Shown: positions 15,368-24,389 of the stretch, one piece after another
Layout of the letters: each line of letters opens with the position of its first letter
How positions within the stretch are numbered: the stretch's first letter is position 1
Assembly (NCBI GenBank): GCA_963795665.1
Contig: CAWCIP010000014.1
Coordinates: 434,001-498,000 of the forward strand
Origin: DASUPK01 sp963795665
GTDB taxonomy: Bacteria; Actinomycetota; Thermoleophilia; Solirubrobacterales; 70-9
DNA length: 64,000 nt
Reading direction: 5' to 3'
Made by a program: the position numbers and the translations under genes
The notes under the pieces: generated by a model
What the model saw: only the letters and a program-made list of their open reading frames with translations
The model's database searches: none
Told to the model about the DNA's origin: nothing

Positions 15368-17533
15368 CTACGCCTGGGAGCCACCCTCCGCCGCTGTGCC
15401 GACGGCGACCCGCTCGACATCGAGTCGCGGAAGTATCCGCTCCAGCCAGTCCGGAATCCACCAGTTGCGCTTGCCGAGCAGCTGCATCACTGCCGGCACC
15501 AGCACCATCCGCACGATCGTCGCGTCCAGGAAGATCGCGGAGGCCAGGCCGATCCCGAACAGCTTCAGGAAGACCTGGCTGGAGGTCACGAAGGCGAGGA
15601 AGACGACCACCATGATCGCCGCGGCGGCGGTGATCACCCGCGCCGTCTTGGCGAGGCCGTCGGCGACGGCGCGACGGGTGTCGCCGTCCTTCAGGTACTC
15701 CTCGCGGATCCGCGAGATCAGAAAGACCTCGTAGTCCATCGAGAGGCCGAAGAGGATCGCGAACATCATCACCGGCATGAACGGCGCGATCGGCACCTCG
15801 TGGTCGATGCCGATCAGGTTGCTGAGCCCGCCCCCGTTGGACGCCAGCGTCATCACGCCGTAGGCGGCGCTCACGGAGAGCAGGTTCATCACCGCGGCCT
15901 TGAGCGAGATGAACGGCGAGTGGAAGGCGACCAGGAGCAGCAGGAAGGAGAGGCCGACCACGCCGATGATGAAGATCGGCATGCGGTCCTTGATGAACCC
16001 GCTCTGATCCTCGAGCGCGGCGGTGACGCCGCCGACCTGGACGTCGATTCCGGAGCTGGCCACCCCGGCGGGCACGATGTCGTCACGGATCCGGTGGACG
16101 AGGTCCGTCGTCGCGCTGTCCTGGGGCGAGCTCTTCGGGATCACCGGGAACAGGGCGGCATCGCCGGTGGAGTTGACCCTGGTCGGCCCGACGAAGGCAA
16201 CGTCCGGATCCGAGCGGATCTGGGTGGCCAGGGTGTCCATGGCGGCCTTGTCCGATGGGCTGGGCAGCTTGGCGGCCACGATCACCGGGCCGTTGGTGCC
16301 CGGGCCGAAGCCTTCGGTGATCAGGTCGTATGACTGCCGGGTCATGCTGTCGGGCGGGTCATTGCCGGCGTCCGGGAAGCCGAGCCGCATGCCCAGGGCC
16401 GGTGCGGCCAGAGCAAGCAAGACCGCCGTCGCGGCGATCGCCGCCAGCCAGGGGCGCTTCTGGACGCCGTGGGCCCAGCGCAGAGCGGGAGACTCCCGAT
16501 CCACCTCGTCGGCGTGCCGAAGGGATCGCCCGAGGAGCGGGATGCGCAGGCGATCGACCCTCGGACCGAGGTAGGAGAGCAGCGCGGGCAACAGGCTGAT
16601 CGAAGCGAGCATCATCACGAGGACGGCGATCGCAGCAGAGAGCGCGACGCCGTACATGTAGGAGAGCCCGGTGAGGAACAGGCCAAGGACCGCGATCACC
16701 ACGGTGGAGCCGGCGATGATCACGCTGCGCCCGGCCGTGGTGACCGCCTCGACGACGGCGTCGTGGCGGTCCTTGCCGTCCCGCATCGCCGAGCGGAACC
16801 GGGTCAGGACGAGCAGCGAATAGTCGATGCCGACGCCGATCCCGATCAGGCCGGAGACCGCGGTGGTCCAGTCGGGGACGTCGATGACGTTCGCGAGCAG
16901 CGGAATCAGGCCCGCCGAGGAGATGCCGAGGCCGACGAGGGCGATCCCAAGCGGCAGGCCGGCGGCCACAACCGATCCGAACGCGATCAGCAGGACGATC
17001 GCGGCGGCGAAGAAGCCGATCCCCTCCGGGCTCGCCTGCGACTCCGCTCTGTTGATCGGGTCGCCTCCAAGCTTGATCTCGAGCCCATTGCCGTCATTCG
17101 CCTGGGCGGCGTCGATCAGCTGCTTGCCCTGCTCCTTGGTCACGTCCCATCCCGGAACGGTCAGCGGCAGGGTGGTCGTGCCGAACTGCCCGTTCTGCGA
17201 GAAGCGGATCGGCGTATGGCTCGAGATGTGGTTGACCTTCTCGGCCTGGGCGAAGAACGCGTTCATGCGCTGCTGCGCCGCCGGGGTGTCTACCCCGGCG
17301 GTGTCCTTCCAGACGACGTAGATCTCCTGCCCGGAGTACCCGCCGAAGCGCTGCTCGGTGATGTCGCTGGCCGCCTTCGACTCGGAGCCGGGGGTGTTGT
17401 AGTTGGCGTTGAACTCGCCCTTGAGCGACGAGCCGACCCCGATGATCACGATCATCGCGACGATCCATCCGATCACCACGCGGCGGCGCCGCCGGTATGC
17501 GATGTCGGCGAGACGGGATAGGTAACGCGTCAT
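15368..17533 (-). CDS. MMPL/RND-family transporter
   Basis: A 721-residue membrane transporter of the MMPL branch of the RND superfamily, which exports lipids or hydrophobic compounds in actinobacteria. The first membrane helix is at about residues 19-35 after an Arg-rich segment (YRRRRRVVIGWIV). A large extracytoplasmic domain follows, then two clusters of about five helices each. The RND proton-relay type segment GVGIDYSLLVLTRFR lies in the first cluster, with its counterpart LFGLSMDYEVFLISRIRE in the second. It stands alone between lhr and the rml genes, and no TetR or lipid-synthesis gene is adjacent. The cargo is unknown. The ATG start is preceded by a purine-rich AAGGGGGAAAG sequence. 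Confidence 0.95.
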   Translation of the reverse strand: MTRYLSRLADIAYRRRRRVVIGWIVAMIVIIGVGSSLKGEFNANYNTPGSESKAASDITEQRFGGYSGQEIYVVWKDTAGVDTPAAQQRMNAFFAQAEKVNHISSHTPIRFSQNGQFGTTTLPLTVPGWDVTKEQGKQLIDAAQANDGNGLEIKLGGDPINRAESQASPEGIGFFAAAIVLLIAFGSVVAAGLPLGIALVGLGISSAGLIPLLANVIDVPDWTTAVSGLIGIGVGIDYSLLVLTRFRSAMRDGKDRHDAVVEAVTTAGRSVIIAGSTVVIAVLGLFLTGLSYMYGVALSAAIAVLVMMLASISLLPALLSYLGPRVDRLRIPLLGRSLRHADEVDRESPALRWAHGVQKRPWLAAIAATAVLLALAAPALGMRLGFPDAGNDPPDSMTRQSYDLITEGFGPGTNGPVIVAAKLPSPSDKAAMDTLATQIRSDPDVAFVGPTRVNSTGDAALFPVIPKSSPQDSATTDLVHRIRDDIVPAGVASSGIDVQVGGVTAALEDQSGFIKDRMPIFIIGVVGLSFLLLLVAFHSPFISLKAAVMNLLSVSAAYGVMTLASNGGGLSNLIGIDHEVPIAPFMPVMMFAILFGLSMDYEVFLISRIREEYLKDGDTRRAVADGLAKTARVITAAAAIMVVVFLAFVTSSQVFLKLFGIGLASAIFLDATIVRMVLVPAVMQLLGKRNWWIPDWLERILPRLDVERVAVGTAAEGGSQA

Positions 17534-17601
17534 GCGGAGGTCTTTCCCCCTTCCTTGGCCACCTGCTCACCCCTTGCAGTGAGCGACTGCCTCGTTCTAG
17601 C

Positions 17602-17623
17602 AAGACGCCTCCCTCGGCGTCTT
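17602..17623 (-). terminator. Hairpin after the rml operon, possible terminator
   Basis: A perfect 8-bp stem (AAGACGCC with GGCGTCTT) with a six-base loop, about 20 bases beyond the rmlB stop on the minus strand. The following bases are not T-rich, so termination may be weak or factor-assisted. Confidence 0.5.
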
Positions 17624-17642
17624 CTCCAAACGTGCTGTCCGC

Positions 17643-18641
17643 TTACTTCAGCGCCTTGCCGTACTGGCGCTCGTAGTACTCGCGGTAGTCGCCGGAGCGG
17701 ATCGGCGCCCACCAGGCCTCGTTCTCGCGGTACCAGTGGACGGTCCGCTCGATCCCCTCGTCGAAGCTCACAGCGGCCCGCCAGCCGAGCGCCTCGAGAC
17801 GGGCGGCGGAGAGCGAGTAGCGGCGGTCGTGTCCCGGCCGGTCCTTGACGTATTCGATCAGCGACTCGTCTCGATCGGTCAGGGCCAGGATCCGCCTGAT
17901 GACCTCGATGTTCGGGAGCTCGTCGGGGCCGCCCACGTTGTAGACGTTGCCCGGCTCGCCGTTGTCGAGGACCGCGTCAACGGCGGTGCAGCAATCCTCC
18001 ACGTAGAGCCAATTGCGGACCTGCATGCCGTCCCCGTACACGGGCAGCGGGTCCCCGGCGAGCGCGTTCAGGACGCAGAGCGGGATCAGCTTCTCGGGGT
18101 ACTGGTAGGGGCCGTAGTTGTTCGAGGCGCGCATGATCAGAGCCTCCGCGCCGTAGGTTCGGGCGAAGGCCGAGACCATCAGGTCGCCACCCGCCTTGGA
18201 GGCCGAGTAGGGAGACGATGGGGAGAGGGGGGACTCCTCGGTCGCCGACCCCATCTCGAAGTCGCCATAGACCTCGTCGGTCGAGAACTGCAGATAGCGG
18301 ACCGCGGCGTCGCGCGCCGCCTCGAGCAACACGTAGGTGCCGAAGACGTCCGTGGTGATGAACTCGCCGGGCGCCTCGATCGAGCGATCGACGTGGGTCT
18401 CGGCGGCGAAGTTGACGACCGCATCGCAGCCCTCGATCGCCGCGCGGGCGGCGTCGCGATCTGCGATGTCGGCCTCGATCAGCTCGAATCGGTCGCCGGG
18501 CAGGCCCTCGAGGTTCTCGCGGCGGCCGGCGTAGGTGAGCTTGTCGAGCACCCTCACCGAGTCGCCGGGGTTGCCCTCTAGGCGCAGGCGCACGTAGTTC
18601 GAGCCGATGAAGCCGGCGCCGCCGGCGACCAGGAGCTTCAT
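17643..18641 (-). CDS. rmlB: dTDP-glucose 4,6-dehydratase
   Basis: Second enzyme of the dTDP-rhamnose route, an NAD-dependent extended SDR of 332 residues that converts dTDP-glucose to the 4-keto-6-deoxy sugar. Visible motifs are GGAGFIG (7-13), the family triad T121-D122-E123 within FSTDEVYG, and the catalytic Y145 and K149 in SPYSASKAGGD. The substrate-binding NNYGPYQYPEKLIP segment is also present. The ATG start at 18641 overlaps the rmlD stop in an ATGA junction, so a much longer open frame running upstream through rmlD is rejected. It is the last gene of the coupled rmlA-rmlD-rmlB unit. Confidence 0.96.
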   Translation of the reverse strand: MKLLVAGGAGFIGSNYVRLRLEGNPGDSVRVLDKLTYAGRRENLEGLPGDRFELIEADIADRDAARAAIEGCDAVVNFAAETHVDRSIEAPGEFITTDVFGTYVLLEAARDAAVRYLQFSTDEVYGDFEMGSATEESPLSPSSPYSASKAGGDLMVSAFARTYGAEALIMRASNNYGPYQYPEKLIPLCVLNALAGDPLPVYGDGMQVRNWLYVEDCCTAVDAVLDNGEPGNVYNVGGPDELPNIEVIRRILALTDRDESLIEYVKDRPGHDRRYSLSAARLEALGWRAAVSFDEGIERTVHWYRENEAWWAPIRSGDYREYYERQYGKALK

Positions 18642-19630
18642 GCCGCGTCCTGGCCCTCGCCCGTGGGCACCTCGTTCTCGCCCGTGATCTCCTCGCCGTC
18701 CGCCTCTCTCTCCTCGCGCTCTCGCTTGGTCCAGTCGAGCATTGGCTGCCGGCGCGAGGAGCTCGAGCGCTGCTTCGGCGCCGCCTCCTCGTCCTCGGCG
18801 TGCCCGCGACGGGCGAGATAGTCGGAGAGGCCGCGCTGCCAACTCGGCAGCTCGATCGGCGCCGAGCGGCGGCTGACCAGCACGGAGTTGGCCGGGCGCT
18901 TCGCGGGCCGCTCCATCATGTCCGTGGTGGTGGCCATCACGCGGGTCACCACCTCCGCCTGGCGGAAGATCTCCATGGCGAACTCGTACCAGGAGCAGCT
19001 TCCCTCCCCGGCCATGTGGTGGATGCCGTAGGCGCCCGTGTCGACCAGCCGCAGCAGGCCGACGGCGAGGTGGCCCGTGTAGGTGGGACAGCCGACCTGG
19101 TCGTGGACCACCACGACGGGCCCACCGCCCTGGCCCAGCCGGAGCATGGTCTCGACGAAGTTGCCGCCATGCGGGCCGAAGAGCCATGAGGTCCGGACGA
19201 TGAAGCTGCGCCCGTTGACGAGGGCGGTGGCGCGCTCCCCGGCCAGCTTCGTCCGCCCGTAGGCGTTGATCGGGTCGGTGTCGTCGGATTCCCCGTAGGG
19301 CCCGCCGGTCCCATTGAAGACGTAGTCGGTCGAGGGGAAGATCACCTTCGCGCCGACCTTGGCCGCGGCATCCGCCACGAACCCGGCGCCCTGCGAGTTC
19401 ACCACCGAGGCGTCGTGCTCGGATTCCTCGGCGCCATCCACGTTGGTCCAGGCCGCGCAGTTGATCACGGCCCCGGGGCGCTCACGGGTGATCAGGCGCT
19501 CCACCTTGGCCGGGTCGGTCACGTCGAGATCGTCCCGGGTGAGCGCGATCACCTGGTGGCGCATGTCCTGCGCGACGCGGACGACGTCGTGGCCGAGCAT
19601 CCCTCCGGCTCCGGTGACCATGATCTTCAT
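18638..19630 (-). CDS. rmlD: dTDP-4-dehydrorhamnose reductase with charged C-terminal tail
   Basis: The last step of dTDP-rhamnose synthesis, reducing the 4-keto group with NAD(P)H. GAGGMLG (7-13) binds the cofactor, and Y124 and K128 in NAYGRTK are catalytic, with T101-D102 in the FPSTDYVFNG loop. The SDR core ends near residue 280. A further ~50 residues form a Ser/Arg- and then Glu-rich tail predicted to be disordered, which is longer than usual for RmlD. Both ends overlap their neighbours by ATGA junctions (rmlA upstream, rmlB downstream), which indicates translational coupling. No rmlC epimerase, needed between the RmlB and RmlD steps, is found in the window. Confidence 0.94.
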   Translation of the reverse strand: MKIMVTGAGGMLGHDVVRVAQDMRHQVIALTRDDLDVTDPAKVERLITRERPGAVINCAAWTNVDGAEESEHDASVVNSQGAGFVADAAAKVGAKVIFPSTDYVFNGTGGPYGESDDTDPINAYGRTKLAGERATALVNGRSFIVRTSWLFGPHGGNFVETMLRLGQGGGPVVVVHDQVGCPTYTGHLAVGLLRLVDTGAYGIHHMAGEGSCSWYEFAMEIFRQAEVVTRVMATTTDMMERPAKRPANSVLVSRRSAPIELPSWQRGLSDYLARRGHAEDEEAAPKQRSSSSRRQPMLDWTKREREEREADGEEITGENEVPTGEGQDAA

Positions 19631-20703
19631 GGGATGGAGATGTTGGCGTTGTCGCCCACCAGGAACCGCAGCGTCTTGGGCATTCCCTCGCTGCGGCTCA
19701 GGCTGACGTTCTTACCCAGCAGGCTGGCCTCCATCCGGGCGTGCAGGTCCCGGATGCTGGACCCCGCCAGGACGATGGAGTGCTCGACCTCGGAGCCGGT
19801 GATCACGACGTCGCGGTCGATCGCCGTGTAGGGGCCGATGTAGGAGTCCGAGATCTGTGTCCCGGCGCCGATGATGGCCGGGCCGCGCACGACGGTTCGC
19901 TCCAGCTTCGCTCCCTTCTCGATCACGACCCTGCCCTCGACGCGCGAGGCGGTGTCGAGCTCGCCGTCGATCCGCTGCTCGATGTCCTCGAGAACCAGCC
20001 GGTTGGCCTCGAGCATGTCCTCGAGCATGCCGGTGTCCTTCCACCATCCCTTGACGATGTGGGGCTCGACGCGGAGGTCGGACTCGATCAGCGCGTCGAT
20101 TGCGTCGGTGATCTCGAGCTCGCCACGAGCCGACGGCTCGATCTCGTGAGCCGCCTTGAAGATCGAGGGCCCGAACATGTAGACGCCCACCAGCGCCAGG
20201 TCGCTGGGTGGGTCCTTCGGCTTCTCGACCAGCCGGATGACCCGGTCGCCGTCGAGCTCGGCGACACCGTAGGAGGAGGGATCGTCGACGTGCGTGAGCA
20301 GGATCAGCGCGTCGGGCTCGGACCGGCGGAATACCTCGACGAGTTCCACGATCCCGTCCCTGAGCAGGTTGTCCCCGAGGTACATGACGAACGGGCTCTG
20401 GCCGAGGAAGTCCTCGGCGGTGAGCAGGGCATGGGCGAGCCCCAGCGGCGCCTCCTGCTCGATGTACGTGATTGACGCGCCGAACGCCGACCCGTCGCCG
20501 ACGGCCCGCCTGATCTCCTCGCCGGTCTCGGGCGCGATGATGATCCCGATCTCCTTGATCCCGGCTTCCACGAGAGCCTCGATCCCGTAGAAGAGCACGG
20601 GCTTGTTCGCCACCGGCACGAGCTGCTTGGCGGAGGTGTGGGTGATCGGGCGCAGGCGAGTCCCGGCCCCTCCCGAGAGGATCAGCCCCTTTAGATCTTC
20701 CAT
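19627..20703 (-). CDS. rmlA: Glucose-1-phosphate thymidylyltransferase (long form)
   Basis: A nucleotidyltransferase of 358 residues that makes dTDP-glucose from glucose-1-phosphate and dTTP. The signature GGAGTRLRPIT (11-21) and the metal-binding YLGDN segment are clear. The protein is about 70 residues longer than classic RmlA (~290). The C-terminal third has the hexapeptide-like pattern of a left-handed beta-helix (AIIGAGTQISDSYIGPYTAI), as in the long RmlA/RmlA2 type found in actinobacteria and antibiotic clusters. It is the first gene of the rmlA-rmlD-rmlB unit. The ATG start at 20703 has TAGCCT nine bases upstream and no strong ribosome-binding site. Confidence 0.95.
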   Translation of the reverse strand: MEDLKGLILSGGAGTRLRPITHTSAKQLVPVANKPVLFYGIEALVEAGIKEIGIIIAPETGEEIRRAVGDGSAFGASITYIEQEAPLGLAHALLTAEDFLGQSPFVMYLGDNLLRDGIVELVEVFRRSEPDALILLTHVDDPSSYGVAELDGDRVIRLVEKPKDPPSDLALVGVYMFGPSIFKAAHEIEPSARGELEITDAIDALIESDLRVEPHIVKGWWKDTGMLEDMLEANRLVLEDIEQRIDGELDTASRVEGRVVIEKGAKLERTVVRGPAIIGAGTQISDSYIGPYTAIDRDVVITGSEVEHSIVLAGSSIRDLHARMEASLLGKNVSLSRSEGMPKTLRFLVGDNANISIP

Positions 20704-20740
20704 GCGCGGGAGAGGCTAGCCCGCTAGACGGATTCGCGCC

Positions 20741-21376
20741 CTAGAACTGCTTGCCAGGCTTGCGGCCGCCCAATTCGCAGCTCTTCGGCTTGGGGTCGAT
20801 CTTGTCCGCTCGGATCAGGTCGCGTCTTCCGTTCCCGCAGGAGATGAAGGCGTCCGTCTGCCCGTCGAGGGTCTGCAGGGTGTCGGAGCCCCGGCCGCCC
20901 TTGTAGACGTCGGCGCCGCCGCGGCCACGCAGGGAGTCCCTGCCGTCGTTCCCCTTCAGGACGTCGCCGGCCACGCCGCCCTGGAGGACGTCGACGCCCC
21001 GCCCGCCGATTATCACGGCGGGTATCAGGGGCGGGAAGAGGCCTGCCCTGCCGGCGGTGGAGATCTGGGCCGTGTCGTCGCGGTCGCGGACGTCGACCAG
21101 GAACTGGCGCACCCCGGCGGTGGAGCACGTTCCAACGCCGTTGATCAGCTCGCAGACGCCGCCCCCGATCCGAATCGGGTTGGCGTCGGCGTCGGTGAAG
21201 GTGTAGACGGTCTCGCCGAGCACCTTGTCGTCGCCGACGACCACGTCGTTCCTCTCTCCCTGGTCGGCTACGTAGCTGATGGTTCCACCGAAGCTGGTGA
21301 GCACGGACGCCTGGGCGGTTCCGGCGCCGAGCAGCATGATCCCCAAAGTCGTCAGTGCAAATGCGATCCGTCGCAT
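20741..21376 (-). CDS. Secreted RTX-like (haemolysin-type Ca-binding) protein
   Basis: A 211-residue exported protein. A Sec signal peptide (MRRIAFALTTLGIMLLGAGTAQA) is followed by a beta-rich region and then degenerate glycine-aspartate nonapeptide repeats (GGRGVDVLQGG, GNDGRDSLRG, GGADVYKGGRGSDTLQ; about residues 115-180), which coil around Ca2+ in RTX proteins. A short basic tail carries two cysteines. The frame is open 34 codons further upstream, but ATG at 21376 follows a GGGGGAT ribosome-binding site and begins exactly at the signal peptide. No type I secretion genes are nearby, so Sec export is likely. Function is unknown. Confidence 0.8.
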   Translation of the reverse strand: MRRIAFALTTLGIMLLGAGTAQASVLTSFGGTISYVADQGERNDVVVGDDKVLGETVYTFTDADANPIRIGGGVCELINGVGTCSTAGVRQFLVDVRDRDDTAQISTAGRAGLFPPLIPAVIIGGRGVDVLQGGVAGDVLKGNDGRDSLRGRGGADVYKGGRGSDTLQTLDGQTDAFISCGNGRRDLIRADKIDPKPKSCELGGRKPGKQF

Positions 21377-21495
21377 GTCATCCCCCATTGGGTTGTCGTC
21401 AGTCCGTTGCGAGCGGCGGGCATTCTGCCACTTTTCCAGGCGATTCCTCCTCGAAATTGGGGAGGTGCAAGCAACCACCCAGAATCCGGTACGGG

Positions 21496-21966
21496 TTAGT
21501 AGACGCCGCCGAGCTTGGAGTGGTCCCAGCTCGCCACTCGCTTCGGGTGGAAGTGGATCGCCACCCGCTTCGGGGCCTGCGCCTGCAGGGCCGCGACCGC
21601 GTCGCCCTCGACCGACTCAATGCCCTCGCTGTAGCGGACGGTCAGGTCCTTGGCGAAGTCGACGATCCGGTCGACGTCGCGGATCAGCTCCGCCTCGGCC
21701 TCGATCTGGACGCCCCTCAGCTCGGTGTACTCGAGCCCGGTCTCGATCAACAGGGTCGCACGCGGGTCGCGCTCCAGGTTCTTCACCTTCTGGGACTTGG
21801 CGTAGGTCCAGATCCATACCTCACCGTCGCGCGGGACGTACCAGAGGGGCATCGCATGGGGCCAGCCGCGTGGCCCGTTCGACGAGACGATCACGATGCG
21901 CTCGCTCTCGAGCAGCTCGGCCAGCTCGTCGTCCGTGAGCTTGATCTGATCGCGGCGGGACGGCAT
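21496..21966 (-). CDS. PNPOx-fold (pyridoxamine 5'-phosphate oxidase-like) protein
   Basis: A 156-residue split-barrel protein resembling the PPOX-class F420- or FMN-dependent enzymes common in actinobacteria. Visible features are the N-terminal segment LTDDELAELLESERIVIVSSNGPRG, the strand pair HAMPLWYVPRDGEVWIWTYAKSQKVKNLERDPRATLLIE, and the ELRGVQIEAEAELI strand. The cofactor cannot be fixed by eye; F420 or FMN are both possible. The ATG start at 21966 shares one base with the TGA stop of the penicillin-acylase-like gene, so the two are coupled. A much longer open frame upstream in this register is a shadow of that gene. Confidence 0.87.
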   Translation of the reverse strand: MPSRRDQIKLTDDELAELLESERIVIVSSNGPRGWPHAMPLWYVPRDGEVWIWTYAKSQKVKNLERDPRATLLIETGLEYTELRGVQIEAEAELIRDVDRIVDFAKDLTVRYSEGIESVEGDAVAALQAQAPKRVAIHFHPKRVASWDHSKLGGVY

Positions 21967-24356
21967 CAGGAGGCGGGCGACAGCACGAGGGACTCGAAGG
22001 GGCCCTCGCCCGCCATCCGCTGCATCTCGCCGGCCTCCCAGCCCGATTGAAGGTCGTCGTAGTGGCTGCTCCAGGCGTGTCCCGACTGACCGGTGAACGC
22101 CTGCCACTGTGAGCGGTCCGGCGCCGAGGGGTCGGCGACCATCCGCCAGCTCGGGGCCCAGATCGCGTGGTAGGGATCGTTCGGGTCGTAGGCGATCTGC
22201 GCGACGGTCTCCTGCCCGCCGCCCGGGTGCAGCGTGCGGTTGAAGACCCACTCGGACGCCGGATGGAGTGCCCCCAGCGCGTGAGGGAACTGCAGCTCGT
22301 GGACGTGGCCCCACTGCCACTGCTCGGGGTCCGGGCCGAAGCGCTCCTCCAGGTCGTCGAGCGCGCCGCGCAGCGCCTCCAGGACCAGCTCGTCCCATGA
22401 GCCGCCGATCACCTTCTCGTCGCCCTCCGCCCAGAGCTTCAGAAGGTGTGAGTGCCAGCGCCAGGGCGAGGTGACGTGGGAGAGGAAGCCGTTGTCCGCC
22501 CGGTCGAGATAGCGGTCGGCCAGGTCCCGGTCGCCAATCGCCGCTCTGGCGAACTCTCGCGCGAGACGCAGCAGGAACGCCTGGTAGATCGTCCCCGCCA
22601 CCGTCCCCGGGCTGAGGGTCCGATCCCAGCTCTTCAGGCGCTCGATCGCCCTCGTCTCTCGCTGGCTCGTCGGCTCGAGGCGGGCAAGCCGGTGAACGAC
22701 CTCGTCGCCGGGGATCGAGTAGAGGTCGGTCTGCATGCGGCGGAAGCTCTCCAGGTCGTGCTCGTCGGTCTCTTCCAGGAGCTGCTCGATCCTCGCGGCC
22801 CGGTAGCCGTCGAGCCAGTCGCTGGTGATGTGGTGCGGGTAGGAGCTGTCGACGACGCGGTTGTTCGCCGTGACGATGTACCCCTGCTCGGGATCGATCA
22901 GCTCGGGCAGCTCGTCGTACGGGATCCATCCGTCCCACTCGAACTCCCCCGTCCACCCCGGCTTGGGCAGGTCCGGGCAGTCGCCCTTCCGCTTCGGGAT
23001 GCTGCCGATCATCTTGTAGCCGATCGATCCGTGACGATCGGCCCAGACCAGGTTCGAGACGGGCATCGTCACGGGCCGCAGCAGGTCGACCAGCTCGGGA
23101 CCGCTCTGCGGCTCCAGCACGCCGAGGTGCGCGAGCGAGATCGACGGCTCGTCGAGCGCGGCCCAGCGCAGCGCGAGTGGCAGCTCGTCGTCGGCGCCCA
23201 GCGCCCGGTTGACGATCGGGCCGTGATGCGTGAGGCGCACCTCGTGGCGCTCCGCCACGTCCTGCCCGCGGACGGCGATCGGCTCCTCCACGATCTCGAG
23301 AGGCCGCTTCTCTCCCTCGAACTCGTAGGTCTCGCCCTCGATCCGCTCGACGAAGAGGTCCTCGACGTCCGCCATCACGTTGGTGAACGCAAAGGCGACG
23401 TCGTCGTTCTGCCCCAGCGAGATGCCCGGCAGGCCCGGGATCGAGGCGCCCCGGCAGGTCCGGCCGTCGAGCTCCAGTGCGATCTCGTACCAGACCCCGG
23501 GCATCCCGCTCGGCAGGTGCGGGTCGCCGGCGAGCAGGGCGCCTCCCGTCGCGGAGCGGCTGGGGCTCACGGCCCAGTTGTTGGAGCCGCTCGCGGCGGC
23601 CGCCAGGCCGATCGTCTCCCGGACGCGGCCGATCTGCTCGGCGAGCTCGAGCCCGTCGCCGTCGAAGCCCTGGCCGGGGTGGAGCACGACGGGGTTTCCC
23701 TTCGGGTAGGTGGGGTCGATCCTGGCGGCGCGCTCCTCGCCCAGCTCCCTGACCAGGTCGGCCCGCAGGAGCTCCCGCTCCCAGTTGGTGGAGAGCCCGA
23801 ACGAGAGCAGCTTCCCGCCCGCCAGCATGTCGGCCGGCCTCCACTCCTCGAACTTCAGCCGAAGCAGCTGGAACTCGGCCGGAGGCGCCGTGGCGGTTCG
23901 CGCCGCCTCGTTGATGCCCGCGCAGTAGGCGTCGAGAAGGGATCGCAGGTCGCCGTCGAGCTCGGCCTCCTCCCGCAGGGCGACGCGGCGCAGCCCGAGC
24001 GTGCGCATCAGGCGATCGACCGGCAGGCCGGCGCGCCCGGCGATCTCCGCGACGCGTCCGGAGCAGATGCGCCGCTGGACGTCGATCTGCCAGAGCCGGT
24101 CCTGGGCGTGGCAGAAGCCCTGTCCGAACCACAGGTCCGCCGCGGTCCGCGCCCTGACCGTGGGCATCCCCCAGCGATCGCGGGCGATCTCAACCCGGTC
24201 GTCGAGCCCGCGGACCGTCAGGCTCCCCTTGGTCCGCGGCAGAGGCTGCCTGAAGAGCCGCCACCAGAGGCCGGCGGCGGTCGCGCCGAACAGCGCCGTG
24301 CCGATCCCCACCCCCTTGGCACCGGTGCGCAGCAGGCGGGCTGGATCTAGACCCAT
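21966..24356 (-). CDS. Penicillin acylase-family N-terminal nucleophile hydrolase
   Basis: A 796-residue protein of the penicillin acylase/aculeacin acylase family: a precursor cleaved autocatalytically to alpha and beta chains, the new N-terminal Ser being the nucleophile. That Ser is S258 in the SGSNNWAV motif. Other family features are the GMPTVRARTAADLWFGQGFCHAQDR start of the alpha chain and the HHGPIVNR segment with the usual beta-chain histidine. A short N-terminal hydrophobic stretch (VGIGTALFGATAAGLWW) may be a membrane anchor or signal. The genes on both sides, an MBL hydrolase and a PNPOx protein, are in the same operon. Candidate substrates are acyl amides such as acyl-homoserine lactones or lipopeptides; none is proven. 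Confidence 0.93.
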   Translation of the reverse strand: MGLDPARLLRTGAKGVGIGTALFGATAAGLWWRLFRQPLPRTKGSLTVRGLDDRVEIARDRWGMPTVRARTAADLWFGQGFCHAQDRLWQIDVQRRICSGRVAEIAGRAGLPVDRLMRTLGLRRVALREEAELDGDLRSLLDAYCAGINEAARTATAPPAEFQLLRLKFEEWRPADMLAGGKLLSFGLSTNWERELLRADLVRELGEERAARIDPTYPKGNPVVLHPGQGFDGDGLELAEQIGRVRETIGLAAAASGSNNWAVSPSRSATGGALLAGDPHLPSGMPGVWYEIALELDGRTCRGASIPGLPGISLGQNDDVAFAFTNVMADVEDLFVERIEGETYEFEGEKRPLEIVEEPIAVRGQDVAERHEVRLTHHGPIVNRALGADDELPLALRWAALDEPSISLAHLGVLEPQSGPELVDLLRPVTMPVSNLVWADRHGSIGYKMIGSIPKRKGDCPDLPKPGWTGEFEWDGWIPYDELPELIDPEQGYIVTANNRVVDSSYPHHITSDWLDGYRAARIEQLLEETDEHDLESFRRMQTDLYSIPGDEVVHRLARLEPTSQRETRAIERLKSWDRTLSPGTVAGTIYQAFLLRLAREFARAAIGDRDLADRYLDRADNGFLSHVTSPWRWHSHLLKLWAEGDEKVIGGSWDELVLEALRGALDDLEERFGPDPEQWQWGHVHELQFPHALGALHPASEWVFNRTLHPGGGQETVAQIAYDPNDPYHAIWAPSWRMVADPSAPDRSQWQAFTGQSGHAWSSHYDDLQSGWEAGEMQRMAGEGPFESLVLSPAS

Positions 24357-24389
24357 CGGAGGTTCATACCAGGGGGGCTGCCTCGGCGG

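Noticed and set aside
15306..15461. 52-codon N-terminal extension of lhr
   Set aside because: Overlaps the end of the MMPL gene, has poor coding character, and the family N-terminus fits ATG 15305.
22452..24350. 632-codon plus-strand frame opposite the penicillin-acylase-like gene
   Set aside because: Antisense shadow; the opposite strand has full family motifs.
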